From NCBI RefSeq assembly GCF_002741985.1, contig NZ_APHW01000101.1, positions 124,001-188,000 on the forward strand: a stretch of DNA of 64,000 nt, written 5' to 3'. Below, piece by piece: positions 52,716 to 60,870 of this stretch. The position numbers were made by a program, and so were the translations under genes. Position 1 is the first letter of the stretch. Each line of letters begins with the position of its first letter. The notes under the pieces are model-generated. The model worked only from the letters and a program-made list of their open reading frames with translations, was not told where the DNA came from and searched no databases. The stretch comes from Vibrio rotiferianus CAIM 577 = LMG 21460 (lineage in GTDB: Bacteria > Pseudomonadota > Gammaproteobacteria > Enterobacterales > Vibrionaceae).

Positions 52716-52826
52716 TGCTGGTGGCTAGATTTGAATTGCCTATGATTGTGTATCTACAAAGTGGACATGTTGAGGTGAAATGCTAGGTCAGTTTCATTTA
52801 CCTAACCTAGCGAACAAGTGTTGATA

Positions 52827-54389
52827 TTAATACCTGTAGAATAGAGGGTGAATTTGGAAAGTTTTCTTTAGATCTGTTATGTCCAATTCTTGTTTATCAA
52901 ATGACGTATAGATCGTCAAAGAGCTCGACTTCTTAAACCCAACAACACCGATTGTAAACCACACTTTTAAAAGCTCATCAAAGTTAGTTATACGATTATT
53001 ATGTAATTCATCTTCAAGGCTTTCTGTAGACCGTTCTAATAAATAGTTTAGTGTTTCATCTATAGTATTCTGATCTAAATCAGAGATCTTAAATTCCCTT
53101 ACTGAAATATACGATAAGGCATCTAAATAGTCTTTTATATGTGGAAATATACTTATCCACTCTTTCTCTAAAGCTCGTTTTCTTTTTGAGTAATATTTTT
53201 CTTCAGCTTCTAATACAATATCTTCACTAAGAGTTATTTTTCCATTGCATTCAGCTAAACAAGAGTTCACAAAGTCGATTGCATCTCTTGGGCGCAGCAT
53301 TGTTCTATCCAAAATGAACTCGTCAGCTTTATTGCCGCTAACATCAAAACTAAATAAATCTTTAAGAGTAACTTCTTGACGACCTTGGTATTGGTCTTGA
53401 ATTAGCTGATTTATGCGAAGGTCTAGAATTTCTCTTATTTCATTCTTATTCCAAGAGATGGCATAGATTAGAGATTGATCTTTCTCATCTTGTCTCATGT
53501 TATTTTGATAAATGCCCATCAAAATATCTGTTCGAATTGAAATGAGAATCTTTACTGATTTGATATCTAGAAGCTCTTTAAATGCTTCTAGTAAAGCATT
53601 AATAAAATCATGCCTAATACCACTTGCGCTCAACCAAGATTTATCTAAGTCATCAATACTAATTATGATTCTGTTTTGCTGACGTTCATCTGAAAACTCT
53701 TCTTTAATAACTTTAATTAGTTCTTTCTGTTTTCTAATAAGCTCACGACTAACATAGCTTGACGTTTCTCGTTGGACTTTTTGCATGGATTCGTCACTTA
53801 CTTTTCCTCCAAGTTCTCCGAATTCAAACTTTGCTTTCCCTGATAACTCGTGTTGCATTTTTTCTGTGATTTCGGTGACAACATTATCATTAAAAAAGTT
53901 ATCTTTGTATGAATCTAAGTACTCTTTGGCTATTTCAGGCTTGTAAGGCTTTCTAGATGAACTGCCTAACCCACCGATGTAATCAAAGAAACTCGTATAA
54001 GAAGATCTATATAACTGATTGATTACTTTAACTAAAAGTACATGAATCCAAAGTGATTTATAAAACGCTCTTAGATCAATACCATTTCGAATTAGATCTG
54101 AGACAAAGCGATTATTGTTAATATGTTCAAAGACCGTATTTTCTGCCTCTATAGTGTCATGGACTTTTACATTCCCGTGAGCGACTATTTGTTTTAGGAG
54201 TGCAGTTTTGCCACTTCCTGTTCTACCAACAATCACTCTTCTCGGAAAATCAGGATTTTCAGTACTTGGGTCGAAATTTACAATCCCTTTGAATACATCG
54301 GATTCATAGAAGCAGTCATTCAAAAACGTGTCTGTTTCAGCGTCTAGATTTCCGATTATAGCGTTCTTTCTGAATTTGTAGTTTGTCAT
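52827..54389 (-). CDS. Orphan P-loop ATPase (Sll1717-like)
   Basis: The 520-residue protein has Walker A GRTGSGKT (55-62), Walker B IIISIDDLD (241-249) and a sensor-like ILISIRTD (281-288), in the KAP/STAND-like class of large P-loop ATPases. A mainly helical C-terminal half follows. The coding sequence is clearly more AT rich than its neighbours, and it stands alone beside a repeat cluster, which suggests horizontal gain. Relatives of this type occur near phage-defence genes, so defence is a possible role, but no effector domain is visible here. The exact family is a moderate call. Confidence 0.75.
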   Translation of the reverse strand: MTNYKFRKNAIIGNLDAETDTFLNDCFYESDVFKGIVNFDPSTENPDFPRRVIVGRTGSGKTALLKQIVAHGNVKVHDTIEAENTVFEHINNNRFVSDLIRNGIDLRAFYKSLWIHVLLVKVINQLYRSSYTSFFDYIGGLGSSSRKPYKPEIAKEYLDSYKDNFFNDNVVTEITEKMQHELSGKAKFEFGELGGKVSDESMQKVQRETSSYVSRELIRKQKELIKVIKEEFSDERQQNRIIISIDDLDKSWLSASGIRHDFINALLEAFKELLDIKSVKILISIRTDILMGIYQNNMRQDEKDQSLIYAISWNKNEIREILDLRINQLIQDQYQGRQEVTLKDLFSFDVSGNKADEFILDRTMLRPRDAIDFVNSCLAECNGKITLSEDIVLEAEEKYYSKRKRALEKEWISIFPHIKDYLDALSYISVREFKISDLDQNTIDETLNYLLERSTESLEDELHNNRITNFDELLKVWFTIGVVGFKKSSSLTIYTSFDKQELDITDLKKTFQIHPLFYRY

Positions 54390-54723
54390 CTAAGCCTAGT
54401 TTCTTTGTCATTTTATTCTTTCCTTATTCTATACTTATAGATAATTTAGAAAATGCTTAAAGATCAAGGTTATGAAAAAAGTAGTGAGTTTTTTCTAGCG
54501 ATGGTGATTGATGCGGCTTAGCTTCTTAATTACTCTCAAATAATTGACAATTGGACTTAGTTGAAACCAAAAAAAGCCAGCAGTTAGTACCTGCTGGCAA
54601 AGTCTTTGGGCTTCTAGGTTTTTTGCTTTTATTTCTTGTTACTCATCGCTGTCACGGTGCCCCGATTGGTTTTCCGGGGAAGAAAACACAGCACCGTGCG
54701 CTTTGTGCTCAAGAAATTGGAGA
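54390..54723. other. Spacer with ahpF terminator
   Basis: This 334-bp spacer holds the ATPase promoter and, near the ahpF side, a strong terminator (54569-54598) and a longer imperfect hairpin (54654-54697: CGGTGC with GCACCG plus an inner CCCCG/CGGGG pair). Confidence 0.6.
54569..54598 (-). terminator. Intrinsic terminator of ahpF
   Basis: An 8-bp stem (GCCAGCAG with CTGCTGGC) and 7-base loop, followed on the minus strand by seven T. Confidence 0.88.
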
Positions 54724-56292
54724 TTAACCTTGCTTACGGATTAGGTAGTCAAATGCGCCTAAGCTTGCTTTTGCACCTTCACCCATCGCAATGATGATCT
54801 GTTTGTAAGGTACTGTCGTTGCATCACCCGCTGCGAAGACACCTTCTAGGCTGGTTTCACCGCGGCTACCGACTTCGATTTCGCCGCGCTCAGATAGGGC
54901 TACTTCTGAATCTTTTAGCCATTCTGTGTTTGGTACTAGACCGATTTGAACAAAGATACCTGACAGTTCAATCTCTTTGATTTCGTCTGTGTTGCGGTCT
55001 TTGTACTTCAAGCTTGTTACGCGAGTACCGTCGCCCACTACTTCTGTTGTTTGCGCCATCGTGATGATGTCTACGTTTGGTAGTGAGTTCGCTTTGTCGA
55101 TAAGCACTTGGTCTGCACGAAGTACGTCTGCAAATTCAAGAACCGTTACGTGTTCTACGATACCAGCAAGGTCGATAGCGGCTTCGATGCCTGAGTTACC
55201 ACCACCGATAACCGCAGTTTTCTTGCCTTTGAACAGTGGACCGTCACAGTGTGGGCAGTACGCGACGCCTTTGTTGCGGTACTCTTGCTCACCCGGAACG
55301 TTCATTTCACGCCAGCGTGCACCAGGGCTTAGGATGACACTCTTACTCTTCAGCGTTGCGCCGCTTTCAAGTTGGATGTGAATCAAACCATCTTCAGTGT
55401 GTGCTGCGCCCATTAGCTTCTCAGCTTGTTGCTCAGTCACAACGTCTACGTCGTATTCTTTTAGGTGTTCTGCTAGGTCAGTTGCTAGTTTTGGACCTTC
55501 AGTGCGTTTTACCGAAATGAAGTTCTCGATTGCCATGGTGTCCATAACCTGACCACCAAAACGTTTAGCAACAACACCAGTGCGAATACCTTTACGAGCG
55601 GCGTATAGAGCAGCAGCGCTACCACCAGGACCACCGCCGACAACAAGTACGTCGTATGGGTCTTTTTCGCTCAGTGCTTTCGCCGCTTTCTCGCTCGCGC
55701 CGTCATCCACTTTGTTTAGGATTTCAGTCAGAGACATACGACCTTGACCGAATAGCTCACCGTTCACGAATACGCTTGGTACGGCCATGATGTCGCGTTG
55801 TTTCACTTCATCTTGGAACAAACCACCGTCGATCATGGTTGCTTTTACTTTCGGGTTGATCGCCGCCATCATGTTGAACGCTTGAACCACGTCTGGACAG
55901 TTTTGGCACGATAGTGAAATGAAGATTTCTACGTCTAGATCTTTGTCTAGTGCTGCGATTTGCTCAATCACTTCTGGTTCGAGTTTGATTGGGTGACCGC
56001 CAGAGTGAAGCAGTGCCAATACTAGAGAGGTAAATTCGTGACCCATTGGCAAGCCTGCGAAGCGTAGTGCTGTGCCTTTTGCTGGGTTAGTTACCGCCAT
56101 CAGGGGTTTACGTGCGCTTGCGTTGTCGTCACGTACAACGGTGATTAGGTCGCTCATCTCTGCGATTTGGTTCGCTAGAGACAAAATGTCATTCGATGCT
56201 TTGCTTTCATCTAGACTAACCACTAAACGAACTTCTTCTTTTACATTAGCCAGATATTGTTTGAGTTGTTGTTGGATCGCTTGGTCTAACAT
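54724..56292 (-). CDS. ahpF: Alkyl hydroperoxide reductase flavoprotein subunit
   Basis: The 522-residue protein matches E. coli AhpF length. It has an N-terminal tandem thioredoxin fold with CQNC (Cys129, Cys132), an FAD/NADH part (VVGGGPGGSAAALYAAR and VIGGGNSGIEAAIDLAG) and the redox pair CPHC (Cys346, Cys349). It passes electrons from NADH to AhpC. Start at 56292 fits the family; the frame extends to 56328. The gap to ahpC is 323 bp and contains a hairpin, so a second promoter or attenuation is possible. Confidence 0.96.
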   Translation of the reverse strand: MLDQAIQQQLKQYLANVKEEVRLVVSLDESKASNDILSLANQIAEMSDLITVVRDDNASARKPLMAVTNPAKGTALRFAGLPMGHEFTSLVLALLHSGGHPIKLEPEVIEQIAALDKDLDVEIFISLSCQNCPDVVQAFNMMAAINPKVKATMIDGGLFQDEVKQRDIMAVPSVFVNGELFGQGRMSLTEILNKVDDGASEKAAKALSEKDPYDVLVVGGGPGGSAAALYAARKGIRTGVVAKRFGGQVMDTMAIENFISVKRTEGPKLATDLAEHLKEYDVDVVTEQQAEKLMGAAHTEDGLIHIQLESGATLKSKSVILSPGARWREMNVPGEQEYRNKGVAYCPHCDGPLFKGKKTAVIGGGNSGIEAAIDLAGIVEHVTVLEFADVLRADQVLIDKANSLPNVDIITMAQTTEVVGDGTRVTSLKYKDRNTDEIKEIELSGIFVQIGLVPNTEWLKDSEVALSERGEIEVGSRGETSLEGVFAAGDATTVPYKQIIIAMGEGAKASLGAFDYLIRKQG

Positions 56293-56615
56293 AGTTGTTA
56301 TTACCTTAATTAAATAGTTACCAATCAAAACAAGTATTTGTTCATTCTTGCTAGCTAAAATCGTTGATAACTGCGTTATAGATTTTGTAGTTAGGGGAAC
56401 TAGCTATCGAAAATCTATGCCTGGTTCTAAACGATTTTTTCTACGCAATTACTGCACACCTACTTATTCAGATAGGTAATAAAAAGTGGTTACTGTAGAT
56501 AAAACCTGAGGGGGAGAGAGCAAATCAGGCAGAAGGTCGTCAAGGTATCTAACCTGAAGTGCTCTCTCAATTAAGCGCTAATTAGCATGTCAAAATAGCG
56601 CTCAAATTCAGTGAT
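56293..56615. promoter_or_regulatory. ahpC-ahpF spacer with long hairpin
   Basis: This 323-bp spacer contains an 8-bp stem (GAGAGAGC 56514-56521 with GCTCTCTC 56561-56568) around a 39-base loop, and AGCGCT repeats near ahpC. It may set the ratio of ahpC to ahpF message. Confidence 0.45.
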
Positions 56616-57173
56616 TTAGATTTTGCCAACTAGGTCTAGTGATGGAGCTAGTGTTTCTTCACCTTCTTTCCATTTAGCTGGGCAAACTTCGCCTGGGTGT
56701 GCTGCTACGTATTGAGCTGCTTTTACTTTGCGTAGTAGGTCTTCTGCGTCACGGCCGATACCTTCAGCAGTGATTTCCATTGCTTGGATAGTACCTTCTG
56801 GGTCGATTAGGAACGTTGCACGGTCTGCAAGACCTTCACCTTCACGCATCACACCGAAGTTGTTTGTGATGTTGCCTGTTTGGTCGCCAAGCATGTAGTA
56901 CTGAATCTTACCGATTGTGTCTGAGCTGTCGTGCCATGCTTTGTGAGTGAAGTGTGTGTCAGTTGATACTGAGTAAACTTCTACGCCACGTTTTTGTAGT
57001 TCTTCGTAGTGGTCTGCTAGGTCGCCCAGTTCAGTTGGACATACAAACGTAAAGTCTGCTGGGTAGAAGAAGAATACTGCCCATTTACCTAGAACGTCTT
57101 GCTCTGTAACTTCTACGAATTCGCCGTTTTTGTACGCTGTAGCTGCAAATGGTTTGATTTGAGTATTAATCAT
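56616..57173 (-). CDS. ahpC: Alkyl hydroperoxide reductase peroxiredoxin subunit
   Basis: The 185-residue two-Cys peroxiredoxin has the peroxidatic Cys45 in FYPADFTFVCPTE and the resolving Cys164 in GEVCPAKW. It reduces organic hydroperoxides, peroxynitrite and hydrogen peroxide and is recharged by AhpF, encoded downstream. A clear OxyR site lies upstream (57267-57304). Codon choice looks like that of a highly expressed gene. Confidence 0.97.
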   Translation of the reverse strand: MINTQIKPFAATAYKNGEFVEVTEQDVLGKWAVFFFYPADFTFVCPTELGDLADHYEELQKRGVEVYSVSTDTHFTHKAWHDSSDTIGKIQYYMLGDQTGNITNNFGVMREGEGLADRATFLIDPEGTIQAMEITAEGIGRDAEDLLRKVKAAQYVAAHPGEVCPAKWKEGEETLAPSLDLVGKI

Positions 57174-57266
57174 AATTTACTTTCCTTTGAATGTTTTAAG
57201 CTGAGCTGTTGTTGCTTTCGGAAAGTATATTCTCATCAGAGTGTGTTTAAGGAAAATCGCTTGTAA

Positions 57267-57304
57267 CTATCCTATTGATAGCCATTTCCTATTTCACTTG
57301 ATAG
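57267..57304. promoter_or_regulatory. OxyR binding site upstream of ahpC
   Basis: Four tetramers CTAT, ATAG, CTAT, ATAG with 7, 7 and 8 bases between them match the OxyR contact pattern (ATAG/CTAT at about 10-11 bp pitch). The site ends 94 bp upstream of the ahpC start. Confidence 0.8.
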
Positions 57305-57413
57305 GGAAATCCGATGTAAGAGGGTTTGCTTTGATAGGTTTTATTGAAGATGAATGCAGAGTGGTAATAGAGAATACTGATGATGACCTTAAGTGGATCG
57401 TCTGAATAAGATC

Positions 57414-57443
57414 GAAAGAGCCTGCATCTCGGCAGGCTCTTTC
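57414..57443 (-). terminator. Terminator after ohrR
   Basis: A 12-bp perfect stem (57414-57425 with 57432-57443) and 6-base loop, 36 bp past the ohrR stop. Confidence 0.8.
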
Positions 57444-57478
57444 TAATAGGAAGTGGGGAAGCTGATGCTTCTATTTGG

Positions 57479-57937
57479 TTAGCCCAGCTTGTCGAGCACT
57501 TTGCCGCACAACTTCTTCAGCATGATCATTTCATCCAGCTCTAATGTGATTTTACACATCATGGCGTTTGGCACCGACTTGGCTTGTTCTTTAAGGTCAC
57601 GACCTTGCTCGGTTAGGTTGAGTACGCGAACGCGCTCATCGGTTTCACTACGACCACGCTCTACATAGCCTTTTGCCTCTAAACGTTTAAGCAGCGGTGT
57701 GAGTGTGCCTGAGTCCAAATGCAGTTGTGACCCCAATTCTTTCACGCTGGCACCGTCTTTCTCCCACAGCACCATCATCACTAAGTATTGCGAATAAGTC
57801 AGATCAAGCTCGTCCAACAACGGGCGGTAAGCTCGGATCACTGCATTTGCTGCGCTGTAGAGCGGGAAGCAAACTTGGTTTTCGAGTAAGAGTTTATCGT
57901 CGTCGGTCATGGTGCTGTCGGTGTAACACTGGCTCAT
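57479..57937 (-). CDS. ohrR: Organic hydroperoxide sensor repressor, MarR family
   Basis: The 152-residue winged-helix protein has the reactive Cys23 in LENQVCFPLYSAANAVIRAYRPLL (equivalent to Cys22 of Xanthomonas OhrR) and the MarR DNA-binding segment KELGSQLHLDSGTLTPLLKRLEAKGYVER (read in parts). Oxidation of the Cys by lipid hydroperoxide releases it from DNA. It is divergent from ohr with a palindromic operator between. Start at 57937 has an AGG-rich site; 57910 is an alternative. Confidence 0.95.
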   Translation of the reverse strand: MSQCYTDSTMTDDDKLLLENQVCFPLYSAANAVIRAYRPLLDELDLTYSQYLVMMVLWEKDGASVKELGSQLHLDSGTLTPLLKRLEAKGYVERGRSETDERVRVLNLTEQGRDLKEQAKSVPNAMMCKITLELDEMIMLKKLCGKVLDKLG

Positions 57938-57982
57938 TGGCGTTGCCTACCTGCTCACAGAGAAAGAGAGTAATAAAATAAA

Positions 57983-57992
57983 TTGTGCACAA
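57983..57992. promoter_or_regulatory. Palindrome in ohrR/ohr region
   Basis: TTGTGCACAA is a perfect 10-bp palindrome that shares TTGTGC with the larger operator at 58027-58051. It may be a second OhrR site near the ohrR promoter. Confidence 0.5.
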
Positions 57993-58026
57993 TATAGTTG
58001 CAAACGATCTTTACTTCGATATAAGA

Positions 58027-58051
58027 TTGCAAGCAATTAAATTGTGCGCAA
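58027..58051. promoter_or_regulatory. Probable OhrR operator
   Basis: A 25-bp imperfect palindrome with GCAATT-A-AATTGTGC at its centre and TTGC/GCAA ends lies 24 bp before the ohr start. Its AT-rich AATT core is typical of OhrR sites. Confidence 0.7.
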
Positions 58052-58074
58052 CTTAAATTAAGAAGGACACTCGC

Positions 58075-58497
58075 ATGACTACTCTATACAAAACTCAAGC
58101 TACCGCTTTGGCTGGTCGTAATGGTCAAGTAAAAACAGATGACGGTCTTCTCGATCTAGAGCTGTCATACCCGAAGGAAATGGGCGGCACAGGCGCAGCA
58201 ACTAACCCAGAACAGCTGTTCGCAGCGGGCTATTCGGCATGTTTTTCTAACGCGATTCTTCACGTAGCACGTGAAGGTAAAGTAAACCTGAAAAGTGCAC
58301 CTGTAACGGCAGAAGTGGGCATTGGTCCGAATGATAACGGCGGCTTTGCACTGACAGTGAGCCTAGCGGTAGAGCTAGACATGCCACAAGAGCAAGCGCT
58401 AGAGCTAACGCGCATCGCACACCAAGTTTGCCCATACTCAAACGCAGTTCGTGGCAACATTGATGTGGCAGTAACGGTAAACGGCGAAGCAATTTAA
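58075..58497 (+). CDS. ohr: Organic hydroperoxide resistance peroxidase
   Basis: The 140-residue OsmC-family protein has the two catalytic cysteines in YSACFSNAI and HQVCPYSNAVRGNIDV. It reduces organic hydroperoxides using lipoyl-protein thiols in the cytoplasm. AAGGA precedes the ATG. It is divergent from its repressor ohrR and ends at a strong terminator. Confidence 0.97.
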   Translation: MTTLYKTQATALAGRNGQVKTDDGLLDLELSYPKEMGGTGAATNPEQLFAAGYSACFSNAILHVAREGKVNLKSAPVTAEVGIGPNDNGGFALTVSLAVELDMPQEQALELTRIAHQVCPYSNAVRGNIDVAVTVNGEAI

Positions 58498-58525
58498 GTG
58501 GTTATAACCACTGCACAAAGACAAG

Positions 58526-58549
58526 AAAGCCTGCATGACGCAGGCTTTT
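58526..58549. terminator. Bidirectional terminator, ohr and AraC-GyrI gene
   Basis: A 9-bp stem (58526-58534 with 58540-58548) with a 5-base loop lies between convergent genes, with A and T runs on the two sides. Confidence 0.85.
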
Positions 58550-58552
58550 GGT

Positions 58553-59452
58553 TTATTTGATGGCGGTGCAGAAGCTGACGTCTGCATGGTGCGTTTGCGG
58601 ATCGTAGCTATGATAAAGTTCGAAGCAAGGTCGACAGTCGTTTTCAACACCAGATTCAACCACTTTGCTCATCAAATCATCCCATGCTTTAGGGTATTGG
58701 CTGAATTCGGCAATTTGCTGACGTATCACCGCGTATTGACCGCCAGGGAAGTCTTGTAGCTCAATACCTTTTGGTACTTCGGTATCTTCTGGCACCATCA
58801 AGCAGATATCAGTACGACACTTCTCGTCTGGCGTGATTTCTGGGTTATCGTGATAAATGAAGATACAGGTATTGCCCGCCAACCCTTTCATTCCTGCCCA
58901 TTGATACAAACGACCTGATGGTTCTTCATAACCTTGGCCATAAGGGCCGTTCACGCGAATGTAAGCCAATTTTGCTTTATCAAAGTTTTGCGTTTCCATA
59001 TTGTTGCTCCATGTTGTGAGTTCAGAGCCAGTATATGAATCGCTTCGGGTTCGTTCGTTTCCATTCTTGCGCAGTGCGTGTCCAATCTTGCTGTTTCGCG
59101 CTAGCTCAGAAAATTGCTGGTAGTTTTCGCAGTCGCGAAAGGCGCTAGGAGTGATGCCATAATGCTGTTTGAAAGCTTTAGCTAAGCTCTGTGAGCTAGA
59201 AAATCCGTACTCTAGGGCAATGTTTAATACCGGTTGCTTGGATTTGAATAATTCGTCCGCAGCCGCTTCTAAGCGCAAGCGTCGAATGAAATCTGCTAGC
59301 GTCTCGCCTTGCACGGCTTTGAAGGTACGATGAAAGTGATAAGGGGAAAGGTTCGCCAGCGCGGCCACTTCTGGCAGGTTGAGCGGTTCATTAAAGTGTT
59401 GTTCTAAATAACGAATCACAGGAACCAGTCGTTGGTGGTAGTCGACGCGCAT
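58553..59452 (-). CDS. AraC-family regulator with GyrI-like domain
   Basis: The 299-residue protein has two N-terminal AraC helix-turn-helix units (about 10-110, LANLSPYHFHRTFKAVQGE and LEYGFSSSQSLAKAFKQHYG), a polar linker and a C-terminal GyrI/Rob-like ligand domain (about 155-299). It has the same design as the gene at 42466-43329. Convergent with ohr but not clearly linked to it. Ligand unknown. Confidence 0.9.
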   Translation of the reverse strand: MRVDYHQRLVPVIRYLEQHFNEPLNLPEVAALANLSPYHFHRTFKAVQGETLADFIRRLRLEAAADELFKSKQPVLNIALEYGFSSSQSLAKAFKQHYGITPSAFRDCENYQQFSELARNSKIGHALRKNGNERTRSDSYTGSELTTWSNNMETQNFDKAKLAYIRVNGPYGQGYEEPSGRLYQWAGMKGLAGNTCIFIYHDNPEITPDEKCRTDICLMVPEDTEVPKGIELQDFPGGQYAVIRQQIAEFSQYPKAWDDLMSKVVESGVENDCRPCFELYHSYDPQTHHADVSFCTAIK

Positions 59453-59571
59453 CGTACTCTTTCCTTGTTCTGTTCAGCTTGTTTTCTCAGCTCAAAGCCT
59501 ACCGCAACTAAATAGTCTTGCAAGACTGAGGTAGGATAAATGCGTGCTGATAAGGACAAATAACAATAAAC

Positions 59572-59617
59572 AAAAAAGGCCGTTGACCCAAATGCTCGGG
59601 TTAACGGCCTTTTTTAT
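59572..59617. terminator. Long bidirectional terminator
   Basis: AAAAAAGGCCGTTGACCC pairs with GGGTTAACGGCCTTTTTT, allowing one mismatch, around an 8-base loop. It ends the DUF2999 gene and can block read-through in both directions. Confidence 0.9.
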
Positions 59618-59640
59618 ATTCAGCGCTCAATGGCTAAGAC

Positions 59641-59907
59641 TTAGTTGCCTTGATTTTGGCTTTGAAGCTTCTCTTTTGCTTCTTCAACCTTTGAGAAATC
59701 CAATCCCAACTCGTTTACGGCTTCTTTGATTAGCGCAGGGTTTTGCATCACTTGCGCCATCAGCATTTGTAGCTTGTCTTGTGGCAAACCTAGTTGGCTG
59801 ATTGTTGCCATTGCCGCTAGAGGGTTTTGCGTCAGAGTCTGAAAAATCTCGTTGATTTGTTCGTCGCTGATATTGTTCTCTTTCAGCAGCGCAATAATCG
59901 GGTTCAT
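59641..59907 (-). CDS. DUF2999-family small protein
   Basis: The 88-residue soluble helical protein starts MNPIIALLKENNISDEQINEIF and continues NPLAAMATISQLGLPQDKLQ, a pattern conserved in vibrio DUF2999 proteins of unknown function. It has a AAGGAA site before the ATG and a strong terminator. It is monocistronic. Confidence 0.8.
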   Translation of the reverse strand: MNPIIALLKENNISDEQINEIFQTLTQNPLAAMATISQLGLPQDKLQMLMAQVMQNPALIKEAVNELGLDFSKVEEAKEKLQSQNQGN

Positions 59908-59981
59908 CGCATTTCCTTTTAATCACAGAATGAAATAGAGACGGAGTTTATCATTTGGCTGAGCTTGGTTGAACTCTACTC

Positions 59982-60797
59982 TCAATCAATATTTTCCGTG
60001 AAACCCGATACTTTAATCGCCGTGATTAAGTTTCGCGTCGCTAAATCGAGCTCAGATGAGAGTTGATCATATTTCATCCCGTCTAAACAAGTTAAGCTTT
60101 TCATGGAATCCTCAAAACCAATAGGTAGAACTTTGCACCATTTTTTAGCGAGCTGAACCAAACGTTTTTCGCCAGGGTGAGGAATAAAGTTGATAGCAAA
60201 CAACACATCAAAGTAGCTGGCTAAATAGGCACTTAAACGGTGTTGGATACTGATGTAATCATCCCGCTTAATGGCTTTGGCAATTTGTTTTGGGTAGGCA
60301 GGTGCTGCATGGTGAAGAAGCGGTAGGTTTTTGGCGATCACGGCTGCAGAAAGTGCTCTGCTGTAATCGATACGATATCTGTCTTGAAGAGACGAAAGCT
60401 TCTCATGTCGATCAAATAGGATTTTTGAGTGGATTAAGTTTGCCCAAAAACAGGTGCTATAGCCGACGTTAACTTGATGATTGATCACTACTCGCTGAAG
60501 TTCTTGCTCAAGCCAGTCAATATTTCGATATATCAGTTCAATTTCTATTCCGTTGTTTAACTGTCCATCGTCTTCTGTTTCCCAAAACTGGTTATTGATC
60601 TCCATATAGCTGCAGTATTGGGATGTGATGGCCTTTCTGGTGGCAACCGGAATATCGCTCGTTGTGTAGATATAAACATCATAATCAGAGAGTGAGTCGT
60701 TGGTTTGAGTACTATTGGACCCGGCTAGGGCAATGGCTTCTACCTGTTCTAGCTGGGCAAATTCAGTAATTAAAGCGCTTAGCAGTGCATCTTTCAT
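59982..60797 (-). CDS. Nucleotidyltransferase-fold protein (DUF4037-like)
   Basis: The 271-residue protein starts with a polymerase-beta-like site: AGSNSTQTNDSLSDYDVYIY (residues 24-43), with GS and the metal-binding D-x-D. The rest is helical, resembling DUF4037 or aminoglycoside-type nucleotidyltransferases. It may transfer a nucleotide to a small molecule or protein; the substrate is unknown. It is monocistronic and lies between DUF2999 and the AttH-type lipoprotein gene. Confidence 0.75.
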   Translation of the reverse strand: MKDALLSALITEFAQLEQVEAIALAGSNSTQTNDSLSDYDVYIYTTSDIPVATRKAITSQYCSYMEINNQFWETEDDGQLNNGIEIELIYRNIDWLEQELQRVVINHQVNVGYSTCFWANLIHSKILFDRHEKLSSLQDRYRIDYSRALSAAVIAKNLPLLHHAAPAYPKQIAKAIKRDDYISIQHRLSAYLASYFDVLFAINFIPHPGEKRLVQLAKKWCKVLPIGFEDSMKSLTCLDGMKYDQLSSELDLATRNLITAIKVSGFTENID

Positions 60798-60870
60798 GTT
60801 TGGTTCTCCATGTAATATGCAACAACATAATCGCTATTAATTCCCCCTAATGGGTGAGATGTCACAATTC

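Larger units (their letters stand above)
52321..52826. other. Repeat-dense spacer beside orphan ATPase gene
   Basis: This 506-bp spacer contains two copies of a 70-bp hairpin repeat (52338-52407, 52646-52715), a related GC-rich hairpin (52448-52520) and a REP-like hairpin (52556-52601). It has no gene. Confidence 0.7.
57174..57478. promoter_or_regulatory. ahpC promoter region
   Basis: This 305-bp spacer contains the OxyR site and the ohrR terminator, listed separately. The remainder has no gene. Confidence 0.6.
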
